Assembly (NCBI GenBank): GCA_038746265.1
Contig: JBCDKU010000083.1
Coordinates: forward strand, 1-11,512
Reading direction: 5' to 3'
From: JBCBKP01 sp038746265
GTDB taxonomy: Bacteria; Planctomycetota; Phycisphaerae; Phycisphaerales; UBA1924
Length of the DNA stretch: 11,512 nt
Shown: positions 1 to 5,961 of the stretch, piece after piece
How the letters are laid out: each line of letters opens with the position of its first letter
Numbering within the stretch: the stretch's first letter is position 1
Notes under the pieces: model-generated
The model's input: only the letters and a program-made list of their open reading frames with translations
Told to the model about the DNA's origin: nothing
Databases searched by the model: none
Translations under genes and position numbers: made by a program

Positions 1-1231
1 CCCCGCGCGGCAGGTCGAACGCGCAGCGGACGTAGCTCCCGTGCTCGTCCACGCCGCCCTCGACCTCGACGTTGCGCACAGGAACGCGCAGGGGTCGCCG
101 CGTGCCGCCGATCATCTCGACGTCGATATCGGTCGCGCGTTCGAGGTCCTCGAGATCGACGCCGAACGAGTGCAGCGCGGCCAGCTCGTTCTCGCCGACG
201 CCGCCGCCGGCCCGCTTCATGGTCGCGCCCCACATCGGGCCCGAGGGGCTGATGTCGAACTCCCTGAGGCGGTCGATCGTGCTCTGCTCGTTGAGCGTGA
301 CCTCGTCCACATCGAACACCGACTGGTTGTCGTGGAAGATCGCCACGTCGCCCGCGACGAAGGCACCGAGCGTGCCGCTGGCCACACGCTCGTCGAGCAC
401 ACGGTTAAAGATCGCCGACTGGAACGCCGAGACGTAGTACCCGAGCACGCTGTTGTCGATACCCTCGAATGCCTGCTCGGCCGATTGCCCCTGCGAGAGC
501 GCCTCGCACACGAGCCGTTCTGTACGGAACCGCTTCGGAAACGCGCCGAGCGCGCCGCCGTAATCCCCCTCGGCGAACGCCTCCCGCGCGCGGCTCTGGT
601 TCCGCGGCGCGAGATCGTTGGGCGAGAGCAGCAGCTGGATCGCCCGGTGGTACTCCCGCAGGATCAGCGCGCGGCCGATCAGGTGGTTGTTGATCAGATA
701 CCCGAACCGCTGCTCGCCGAACCCGTCGGGTACGCCCGTTGCCTGCAGCCGTTCGAGCACGCGCTTCGCCGTCACCACCGCGGTCGGCGGGACACCACGC
801 AGGCGGATCGAGAACCGGTTGCCCTTAAGGTTGCCGCGGCGGAGCTTCTTGTCGTGGTAGTCCGTCCACAGTATGCGGATATCGGGGTGGTCGAGGCTCG
901 GGTACTGCTCGATCTTCTTGCCCGGCACGTGCACCGAGACAACCTGCCGCGTGATCGCCTGGCGGTCCTTGAGCCCGGCGTACCCGAGCCGGCCCTGCGG
1001 CACGCCGAAATGCCGCGCGATCACGCGCATCATGTCCATCGCGGGCACGCCGATCTTCTCGACCAGCAGGTAGATGTGCTCGCCCTGACCGCTCGGCGTG
1101 AACAGCGGTAGTTCCTCGACGATGAAGTCCTCGGGCCGCTGCTTGAGCTGCCCGCCCAAGGGCGCGATGTCCTCGGTGAGGTAGACCCTCGGAACGACGT
1201 GGGGGCTGATGTCCTCGGGCGTCCTGCTCAC
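1..1231 (-). CDS. truD: tRNA pseudouridine synthase D (TruD), 3' end beyond the window
   Basis: TruD converts uridine 13 of certain tRNAs to pseudouridine in the cytoplasm. I translated this frame by hand from a GTG at 1231-1229; it stays open for 410 codons to the left edge. Visible family motifs are KQRPEDFIVEE (about 30-40), GYAGLKDRQAITRQ (83-96) containing the presumed catalytic Asp89, KLRRGNLKGNRF (129-140), and GVPDGFGEQRFG (166-177) followed by the N-rich turn. E. coli TruD is about 349 residues, so this one is longer than usual. The last visible residues resemble the family's final strand (LRVPVRN...), so little beyond the C-terminus should be missing. The GTG start overlaps the stop of the DUF151 gene in a GTGA quartet, so translation is probably coupled. 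Long plus-strand reading frames over this region are shadows. The identity is secure from motifs; the tRNA substrate is inferred from the family. Confidence 0.95.
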   Translation of the reverse strand, partial: MSRTPEDISPHVVPRVYLTEDIAPLGGQLKQRPEDFIVEELPLFTPSGQGEHIYLLVEKIGVPAMDMMRVIARHFGVPQGRLGYAGLKDRQAITRQVVSVHVPGKKIEQYPSLDHPDIRILWTDYHDKKLRRGNLKGNRFSIRLRGVPPTAVVTAKRVLERLQATGVPDGFGEQRFGYLINNHLIGRALILREYHRAIQLLLSPNDLAPRNQSRAREAFAEGDYGGALGAFPKRFRTERLVCEALSQGQSAEQAFEGIDNSVLGYYVSAFQSAIFNRVLDERVASGTLGAFVAGDVAIFHDNQSVFDVDEVTLNEQSTIDRLREFDISPSGPMWGATMKRAGGGVGENELAALHSFGVDLEDLERATDIDVEMIGGTRRPLRVPVRNVEVEGGVDEHGSYVRCAFDLPRG

Positions 1232-1722
1232 GGCACCCCGGGTCCGTCATCGTCGAGCGCCGAATCGAGCACGTGCTCCTCGACCTCGATCGGAACGCCC
1301 TTGGCGATCCCCAGCGCGATCGCGTCGCTGGGTCGGCTGTCGATCTCGATCAGCTCGCCGTCGGATGTCCGCACGCGGAGCCGCGCGAAAAACGTGTGCT
1401 CGGTGAGATCGTTGATGCAGATCGATTCGAGCGTCCCGCCGAGCCGCTCCATGACGTTCGCCAACAGATCGTGCGTCTGGGGCCGCTTGATCGGCACGCC
1501 CTTGAGCCGACGCTCGATCGCCTGCGCTTCGGGAAGCCCGATGACGATCGGGAAGGTCCGCCGATCGCCGTTGACGCGGTCGTCCTCGTCGTCCTCGAAC
1601 GCGAAGACATCCTCGGTCGGCTCGGCCGGCTCCTCGCCCGCGTCGATCTCGCGCAGCTCGATGATCTGGTAGTCCACTAGCTCGCGGATCAGGATTCGAG
1701 ACAGCTCCATGCGTACCGCCAT
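1228..1722 (-). CDS. Bifunctional nuclease family protein (DUF151/BFN domain)
   Basis: This 164-residue protein belongs to the BFN/DUF151 family, small acidic proteins found in many bacteria and plants. Some members are reported to have DNase and RNase activity, but the biochemical role in most bacteria is unclear. Visible hallmarks are the N-terminal MELSRILIRELVDYQIIEL segment, an acidic linker at about 27-50, RRTFPIVIGLPEAQAIERRL (54-73), RPQTHDLLANVMERLGG (80-96), and IDSRPSDAIALG (127-138). The C-terminal tail is acidic. The length is normal for the family. The ATG is supported by a strong Shine-Dalgarno and a plausible upstream promoter. The gene is first in a two-gene unit with truD, joined by a 4-bp stop/start overlap. 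The pairing with a tRNA-modification gene is suggestive of an RNA-related job, but that is inference. Confidence 0.93.
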   Translation of the reverse strand: MAVRMELSRILIRELVDYQIIELREIDAGEEPAEPTEDVFAFEDDEDDRVNGDRRTFPIVIGLPEAQAIERRLKGVPIKRPQTHDLLANVMERLGGTLESICINDLTEHTFFARLRVRTSDGELIEIDSRPSDAIALGIAKGVPIEVEEHVLDSALDDDGPGVP

Positions 1723-1727
1723 CTAAA

Positions 1728-1735
1728 TCCTCCCC
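1728..1735 (-). promoter_or_regulatory. Strong Shine-Dalgarno before the DUF151 gene
   Basis: On the minus strand the sequence reads GGGGAGGA, with its GGAGG core 6 nt before the ATG at 1722. This is the best ribosome binding site in the window and fixes the start. It contrasts with several other leading genes here that have none. Confidence 0.85.
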
Positions 1736-1761
1736 AGGGCCGCGAGGGTTCGGCCGCCAGC

Positions 1762-1790
1762 ATCGTGCCCGATCCCCGGGCCCATGTCAA
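1762..1790 (-). promoter_or_regulatory. Candidate sigma-70 promoter for DUF151-truD
   Basis: The minus strand has a perfect TTGACA (1790-1785) and, 17 bp further on, CACGAT (1767-1762), a weak -10 matching at A2, A5 and T6. The -35 overlaps the TGA stop of nnrE. Transcription would start about 33 nt before the ATG and include the Shine-Dalgarno. The -35 and spacing are good, the -10 is poor, and no transcription data are available. Confidence 0.45.
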
Positions 1791-2536
1791 TCCGCCGGCT
1801 CGCCCATGCTCTCGATCATCGATCCCGGGAGCCCGATCGGCGCCACCACGATCCGCCCGAGCCGCGACCGCGCCTGCGGCTCATCAAACCCCGTCTTCAT
1901 CGCCGCGAACGTCACCGTGGTGTTGGCCGTGACGCATCGGAGGAAGGGCACGCCCGTGTCCGCCGTCAGACCGGACGGGCAGTCAAGCGCCAGCACCGAC
2001 GAGCCCGACTCGCGCAGCTCCGCGATCAGATCGATCAGCGTCGCCGGAGGCCCCGCCGGGTCGCGGTTCAGCCCGGTCCCGAAGACCGCGTCGATCACCA
2101 GCCGCGGCGGCTCCGAGCCGACGAGCGCCCGCGCCTCCTGCGGCTCGGCCTCGGCCCCGATCTCCGCGATCGGGATCCCCAGCCCCCTCGCGACATGGGC
2201 GTGCGTGCCGACCGGTCCGTCGAGGTCGTGCACGGTCCCCGCGAGCACGACGCGGACCTCCCGGTCCGCCGCCAGGAGATGCCGCGCGACCGCGAAGCCG
2301 TCGCCGCCGTTGTTGCCCCGCCCGCAGGCGATCAGCACCGCATCGCCCGGAGCGCTCATCTCCGCGGCGACGCTGGCCGCATGGATCGCCGCGTTCTCCA
2401 TCAGAACGAGCGGCGGCAGCCCGAGCGCCTCGGCGTTGGCGTCGAGCTCGCGCAGGTCAGCCGCCGAGCACACACGCCGCGGAAGCGTGCCGCACCTCGA
2501 CCAATCGACTTTCGAAACGTCCCCTGAGCCGGTCAT
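1787..2536 (-). CDS. nnrE: NAD(P)H-hydrate epimerase (stand-alone YjeF N-terminal domain)
   Basis: This enzyme interconverts the S and R forms of damaged NADHX/NADPHX so that a separate dehydratase can restore NAD(P)H. The 249-residue product is a single YjeF_N domain. Visible motifs are LVLMENAA (43-50), a Rossmann-like glycine-rich loop ACGRGNNGGDGF (70-81), VIDAVFGTGL (147-156) with Asp149, and LALDCPSGLTADTG (182-195). The C-terminal ADP/ATP-dependent dehydratase domain, fused in E. coli YjeF/NnrR, is absent, so the partner should be encoded elsewhere. The ATG at 2536 has no Shine-Dalgarno but has TAGGCT exactly 6 nt upstream, suggesting a leaderless message. The N-terminal 20 residues are not conserved, so a later start cannot be ruled out. 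The gene is 37 bp from the divergent glycosyltransferase and ends 64 bp before the DUF151 start. Confidence 0.92.
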   Translation of the reverse strand: MTGSGDVSKVDWSRCGTLPRRVCSAADLRELDANAEALGLPPLVLMENAAIHAASVAAEMSAPGDAVLIACGRGNNGGDGFAVARHLLAADREVRVVLAGTVHDLDGPVGTHAHVARGLGIPIAEIGAEAEPQEARALVGSEPPRLVIDAVFGTGLNRDPAGPPATLIDLIAELRESGSSVLALDCPSGLTADTGVPFLRCVTANTTVTFAAMKTGFDEPQARSRLGRIVVAPIGLPGSMIESMGEPAD

Positions 2537-2542
2537 CGCAGC

Positions 2543-2548
2543 AGCCTA
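2543..2548 (-). promoter_or_regulatory. Candidate -10 element of leaderless nnrE
   Basis: On the minus strand TAGGCT lies exactly 6 nt before the nnrE ATG at 2536. If it acts as a -10 box (TANNNT), transcription would begin at or next to the A of the start codon. I see no clear -35. Support comes from the same spacing at 2562-2567 and 9456-9461. Confidence 0.45.
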
Positions 2549-2561
2549 CCCGCGGCTCGCA

Positions 2562-2567
2562 TATTCT
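2562..2567 (+). promoter_or_regulatory. Candidate -10 element of the leaderless glycosyltransferase operon
   Basis: TATTCT lies exactly 6 nt before the GTG at 2574, and there is no Shine-Dalgarno. The best reading is a -10 box with transcription starting at the GTG. A -35 would fall around 2539-2544, on top of the proposed -10 of the divergent nnrE gene; no recognisable -35 sequence is seen. Confidence 0.5.
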
Positions 2568-2573
2568 CGCGCT

Positions 2574-3848
2574 GTGAACGGCTGGGGTGATGTGCTCAAT
2601 CTCGTACTCTCGGCGGCCGCGCTGCTCTGCGGCGGGTACTGGGCCGTCGTCGCCTCCCGCGTCATCATCGCGACCCGCAGGTCCCCCGCGATCGAGGACG
2701 GCATCGACGGCCGCACCGAGGCCTCTGTCTGCGTCGTCGTCCCCGCCCACAACGAGCAGGAGACGATCGCCGAACTCGTCCGCACGCTCCGCGGCCAGGA
2801 CCACGACCGCCTCACGGTCGTCCTCGCCCTCGACCGCTGCACCGACGAGACCGCTCAGCGCGCCCGCGACGCGATCGAGGGCGATCCACGATTCGAGATC
2901 GTCGAGATCGATCACTGCCCCGACGACTGGGCGGGCAAGGTCCACGCCGTCCGCGAAGGCGCCCGGCGGTCCCGGCACGCGGCGACCGCCGATCTGCTCT
3001 GCTTCACCGACGCCGACGTGGCGTTCGACCCGCGTGCGATCCGCGCTGCCGCGGTCGTGCTCGAGCGAAACAGTCTTGATCTGCTCAGCGTGCTGACACT
3101 GCTCACGCACCGCGCGTGGTACGAGATCGCCGCGCAGCCGGCGGTTAGCTTCGAGCTGATGCGGCAGTACCCGATCCAGCGCGCGAACCGGACCGACTCG
3201 CGCCAGCGGCCCTTCGCCAACGGTCAGTTCATGATGTTCCGGGCCGAGGCCTACCGAGCCATCGGCGGCCACGACGCCGTCCGCGACGATGTCCTCGAGG
3301 ATCTCGCTCTCGGCAGGCTCTGCAAGGACCGCGGGTACCGCGCGGGCCTCGCCTTCGCCCGCGAGTTCATCCGCTGCCGCATGTACGACTCCTGGGCCGC
3401 TTTCCGCAGCGGCTGGAAACGCATTTACATCGAGGGCGCGCAGCGACGTTCGAGCCGGCTCAAGTACTCCGCCCTCCGCGTCTTCTGGGCGGGCGTTGCC
3501 GGGCCGGCCGCGACGATCGCCGCGATCGGCGTCGGAGTCGCGACCGGCGATCCGTTGACGTGGGGCGTGGGTGCGTTCGGTGTGATGAGCTGGCTGATCG
3601 GCTGGCGGACGATCCACGTCGCGAGCGGCGCGCCCTGGGCCGCGCTCCCGTGCTGCGCGTTCGCGAGCCTGCAGACGTCGCTCCTGCTTCTCGGCGCGGG
3701 CCGCGATCTCGCGTCCGGCACCCCTATCCGCTGGGCGGGCCGGTCGTATGTCCTGCAGGACCGCTCCAAGCTCCCGCGTTCGACACCGATCACGGGTGAG
3801 GCGGCATCGCCCCCGCCGACGACCGGCCCCAACCACCGCACCGCATGA
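2574..3848 (+). CDS. Membrane glycosyltransferase, GT2 family (HpnB/CrtQ-like)
   Basis: This 424-residue protein is a processive-type GT-A family 2 enzyme that should transfer a sugar from a nucleotide sugar to a membrane acceptor. It has an N-terminal membrane segment (about 5-34) and the GT2 opening motif VVVPAHNEQETI (54-65). The metal/nucleotide motif TDADV (145-149) follows, then GQFMMFRAEAYRAIGGH (about 219-235), the acceptor-side acidic pair in DDVLEDLALG (238-247), and RSGWKR (278-283), in the place of the Q/RxxRW box. Two to three C-terminal membrane helices complete it. The layout resembles hopene-associated HpnB and carotenoid CrtQ enzymes, but no hopanoid or carotenoid genes are nearby, so the acceptor is unknown. 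The reading frame is open back to 1806, but that part overlaps nnrE and is not protein-like, so I chose the GTG at 2574. Its stop overlaps the exbD start as ATGA. Confidence 0.85.
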   Translation: MNGWGDVLNLVLSAAALLCGGYWAVVASRVIIATRRSPAIEDGIDGRTEASVCVVVPAHNEQETIAELVRTLRGQDHDRLTVVLALDRCTDETAQRARDAIEGDPRFEIVEIDHCPDDWAGKVHAVREGARRSRHAATADLLCFTDADVAFDPRAIRAAAVVLERNSLDLLSVLTLLTHRAWYEIAAQPAVSFELMRQYPIQRANRTDSRQRPFANGQFMMFRAEAYRAIGGHDAVRDDVLEDLALGRLCKDRGYRAGLAFAREFIRCRMYDSWAAFRSGWKRIYIEGAQRRSSRLKYSALRVFWAGVAGPAATIAAIGVGVATGDPLTWGVGAFGVMSWLIGWRTIHVASGAPWAALPCCAFASLQTSLLLLGAGRDLASGTPIRWAGRSYVLQDRSKLPRSTPITGEAASPPPTTGPNHRTA

Positions 3849-4288
3849 AGCTCCGCCCCCGCCGACAAGACCTGCGGATCGAGATCACGCCGCTGATCGA
3901 TGTGGTCTTTCTGCTGCTCACGTTCTTTGTCTTTGCGCTCGTGCTCACCGTCCGCGCCGACCTGCTCGATATCACCCTCCCGACCTTCGGCGGTGGTCGC
4001 CCCGCCGAGGGCCGTGCGGCGGTGACCGTCGAGCTCCTCACCGACGGCTCGATCACCGCGGGCGGCGAGCCGACGTCTCTCCAAGAACTCCCGGACCTCG
4101 TCTCGCAGCTTCTCGAGGTCGATCCGGACTCCGCCCTGCTCGTCGCGACCGACGCCGCGGCGCCCGCGGAGCGGCTCCTGGCAGTCTTCGGACGGCTCAC
4201 GGAGGCGGGCTTGGGCGAGTTCTCGATCATCGGACGTCCCGCCGGGAACGCGGGCCCGCCGCAAACCTCGCCGCCGCAGACGCCGTAG
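3845..4288 (+). CDS. exbD: ExbD/TolR-family biopolymer transport protein
   Basis: This 147-residue inner-membrane protein is one part of the proton-driven ExbB-ExbD motor that energises TonB. A short basic cytoplasmic N-terminus (MKLRPRR) precedes EITPLIDVVFLLLTFFVFALVL (about 13-34). That helix carries Asp19, the equivalent of the proton-carrying aspartate of the family. The periplasmic domain (about 45-135) has the usual VTVELLTDGSI...GEP and ALLVATDAAAPAERLLAVFGRLTEAGLGEFSIIG segments, and a short Pro-rich tail ends the protein. The length is typical. The ATG overlaps the glycosyltransferase stop by 4 bp, so it is translationally coupled. A TonB-like gene follows after 46 bp. The usual upstream partner exbB is absent from the window, so the motor must use an ExbB from another locus. 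Confidence 0.93.
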   Translation: MKLRPRRQDLRIEITPLIDVVFLLLTFFVFALVLTVRADLLDITLPTFGGGRPAEGRAAVTVELLTDGSITAGGEPTSLQELPDLVSQLLEVDPDSALLVATDAAAPAERLLAVFGRLTEAGLGEFSIIGRPAGNAGPPQTSPPQTP

Positions 4289-4297
4289 TGTCAATCA

Positions 4298-4325
4298 GGA
4301 GCGGCCCGACGCCCGATACCGCTCC
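4298..4325 (+). other. Intercistronic inverted repeat between exbD and the TonB-like gene
   Basis: GGAGCGG (4298-4304) and CCGCTCC (4319-4325) are perfect 7-bp complementary arms around a 14-nt loop. The left arm contains the only GGAG sequence before the TonB-like ATG, 33 nt upstream of it, so it is unlikely to serve as a ribosome binding site. No T-run follows, so it is not a standard terminator. It could be an RNA processing or stability element, or chance in GC-rich DNA. Confidence 0.4.
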
Positions 4326-4334
4326 CGCGACGCC

Positions 4335-5348
4335 ATGGCACCCGAACCCGACGACATCGCGATCGAACGCCCCCGCCTCGGGATCGGCATCGCCGCGAGC
4401 CTGCTCGCCCACGCGACCGTCGCGGCTCTGGTCATCGCTTCCACGACCTCCGTGCCCGCCGAGCGGAACACGCTCGATCCCGCGGCCGCGGACTCCACTC
4501 CGCCCCCGCCCCGCGAGGACCGCATCAAGCTGGGGCTCGCCGAGTCCCGCCGTGTGACCGTGAACTGGCTGGGCTTCGAGGACCCGACCCCGCAGCAGGC
4601 CCCGACCATCGCCGAGTTCGAGCAGGCCGCCCTGAGCGTCGCCGCCCGCGGTCAGAACACCGACCCGGCGGTCCGCTCCTCGCCCGCTCCCTCCGCCGAG
4701 ACGCAGGACCGTCCCGTCGAAGAAGAGCCTCAGCCGACGCCCGCCGACGCCGCGGCGGCAAACCCGTCCATCGCCGCGCCGGCCGCGGAGTCCGAAGCCG
4801 AGAAGATCGCCGAGAAGGCCGACCCGGATCTCGTCGAGCGCATCGAGCCGAAGGAGACCGCCGAGTCCGCCGCAAACGAGGAGCAGCCCGAGCCCGCGCC
4901 GCCTAAGCCCAACGACTCCGCGCCCGAGGCGCCCGCGCAGGACACCACGGACGGCGGCTCCGACGACCAGACCGGAATCCCCTCCGACCGCGAGTCCACG
5001 CCGACCTCGATCGACCGCGAGATCGAGGTTGAGCCCGGCAAGCCCGCGGCTGCCGAGGGCCTGCAGATCTCAACCGTCCGCCCGCGGTTCTCGACGACCG
5101 CGCTGAGCCTCTACCGCCAGCGGGGGCGGCCCTCGGTCGTCGTCGAGATCCGCTTCGGCTCCGACGGCCGTGTCAAGCTCGCCGAGTTCGCCCGCCGCGA
5201 CGACGGCCAGCCACTCCGCACGGGCCTGCCTGCGATCGACCAGTCGCTGCTCGACGCCGTCTACCGCTGGCGGGCCGCGGGCGAACGCATCGACGCGCTC
5301 GACACCGACGACCGCCTCGACCTGCGTATGAGGATCAACCTCAAATGA
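4335..5348 (+). CDS. TonB-like energy transducer protein
   Basis: This 337-residue protein has the three-part TonB plan. A short N-terminus leads into one membrane helix at about 15-35 that contains Ser22 and His26. The S-x3-H spacing matches the Ser16/His20 pair of E. coli TonB, which couples to ExbB/ExbD. A long disordered periplasmic linker (about 45-235) follows, rich in Pro, Ala, Glu and Asp, with a negatively charged run of PAEP-like and EIEVEPGKPAA segments. The C-terminal domain (about 245-337) has PSVVVEIRFGSDGRVKLAEF and a SLLDAVYRWRAAGERI helix, as in TonB_C. It should carry proton-motive energy to outer-membrane receptors, but none is encoded here. ATG 4335 is the first in-frame start and has no Shine-Dalgarno; it may be reinitiated after exbD. 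The stop overlaps the next gene as ATGA. Confidence 0.82.
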   Translation: MAPEPDDIAIERPRLGIGIAASLLAHATVAALVIASTTSVPAERNTLDPAAADSTPPPPREDRIKLGLAESRRVTVNWLGFEDPTPQQAPTIAEFEQAALSVAARGQNTDPAVRSSPAPSAETQDRPVEEEPQPTPADAAAANPSIAAPAAESEAEKIAEKADPDLVERIEPKETAESAANEEQPEPAPPKPNDSAPEAPAQDTTDGGSDDQTGIPSDRESTPTSIDREIEVEPGKPAAAEGLQISTVRPRFSTTALSLYRQRGRPSVVVEIRFGSDGRVKLAEFARRDDGQPLRTGLPAIDQSLLDAVYRWRAAGERIDALDTDDRLDLRMRINLK

Positions 5349-5947
5349 TCCGCACGCTCACCATCGCGTTGCTTACTGCGCCAGTCGCCGCCCAGCAGGC
5401 CCGGCCCGGCTCGATCTTCGACCGCGCCCGCCCGATCGAGCAGGGCGTGGGCGATATCGGCCCGCTCTCCGAGAGCCAGCGCGTCATCCCGCGACCGCTC
5501 AACATCGCCGGCAACTTCGATCAAGCCTTCGAGATCGACACCCAGACCGGCGACCGCTTCATCATCCGCCGCTCCGGGGCGATCACCGCGCTCTTCCCCG
5601 ACTCGGTCTACATCCCGACGCCGTTCGGCTCGCTCCCCGCGATCCCCGCCGGCACTGTCTTCGTCATCGGTGAGCCCGACCCGATCTTCGCTCGCCAGTT
5701 GGGCCTGCTCGACCCACAGGCGGACGACGATCCCGAAGCCGAACCGAGCTTCGTGCGCTCACCGCTCTTCATCGATATGCGGGCGGGCCCGGCGTCGGAG
5801 TACGCACAGCTGCCCGCGCTCCATCCTGACCCCATCGAACTCGACCCGACGCAGGCGCTCGACGCCACGATCGGTCCGGTCGAGCCGCTACTGATCCGCG
5901 CCGCCGCCGCCGAGATCACCCGGGCATCGCGCCGCCGCGATCGCTAG
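5345..5947 (+). CDS. Exported protein of unknown function in the exbD-tonB operon
   Basis: I do not recognise this 200-residue protein. It begins with a signal-peptide-like stretch, MIRTLTIALLTAPVAAQQA, with likely cleavage after VAA near residue 16, so it should be periplasmic or envelope-bound. The middle (about 55-110) is strand-rich and well ordered, with QAFEIDTQTGDRFIIRRSGAITALFP and YIPTPFGSLPAIPAGTVFVIGEP. The rest is acidic and Pro-rich, ending in a basic RRRDR tail. There are no cysteines, no lipobox, and no further membrane helix. Its ATG overlaps the TonB-like stop by 4 bp, so it is translated with it and may work with the TonB/ExbD complex or with what that complex imports; that is inference. 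It is the last gene of the operon and ends 14 bp from convergent floA. No hairpin-plus-T-run terminator is visible there. Confidence 0.75.
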   Translation: MIRTLTIALLTAPVAAQQARPGSIFDRARPIEQGVGDIGPLSESQRVIPRPLNIAGNFDQAFEIDTQTGDRFIIRRSGAITALFPDSVYIPTPFGSLPAIPAGTVFVIGEPDPIFARQLGLLDPQADDDPEAEPSFVRSPLFIDMRAGPASEYAQLPALHPDPIELDPTQALDATIGPVEPLLIRAAAAEITRASRRRDR

Positions 5948-5961
5948 GAAGCTGCAGAAAC

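Noticed and set aside
41..1111. 356-codon plus-strand open frame
   Set aside because: It lies opposite truD, whose motifs are unmistakable. The translated product is Arg/Leu/Val/Asp-rich and typical of a GC-rich shadow frame.
1806..2573. Long N-terminal extension of the glycosyltransferase frame
   Set aside because: It overlaps nnrE on the other strand and reads as Ser/Arg/Pro-rich shadow sequence. The protein-like part begins at the GTG 2574.
2457..3836. 459-codon minus-strand open frame
   Set aside because: It is antisense to the glycosyltransferase, with no recognisable domain and an Arg/Ala/Asp-rich shadow composition.
2574..3848. Firm HpnB hopanoid assignment for the glycosyltransferase
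   Set aside because: The motif layout is similar, but no hopanoid synthesis genes are present in the window, so the acceptor cannot be named.
3425..4294. 289-codon minus-strand open frame
   Set aside because: It is antisense to the end of the glycosyltransferase and to exbD, both of which have clear family motifs.
5948..5961. Possible bidirectional terminator between the convergent operons
   Set aside because: The 14-bp gap and its flanks show no stable stem followed by a T-run on either strand. The CTGCAG there is only a 6-bp palindrome.
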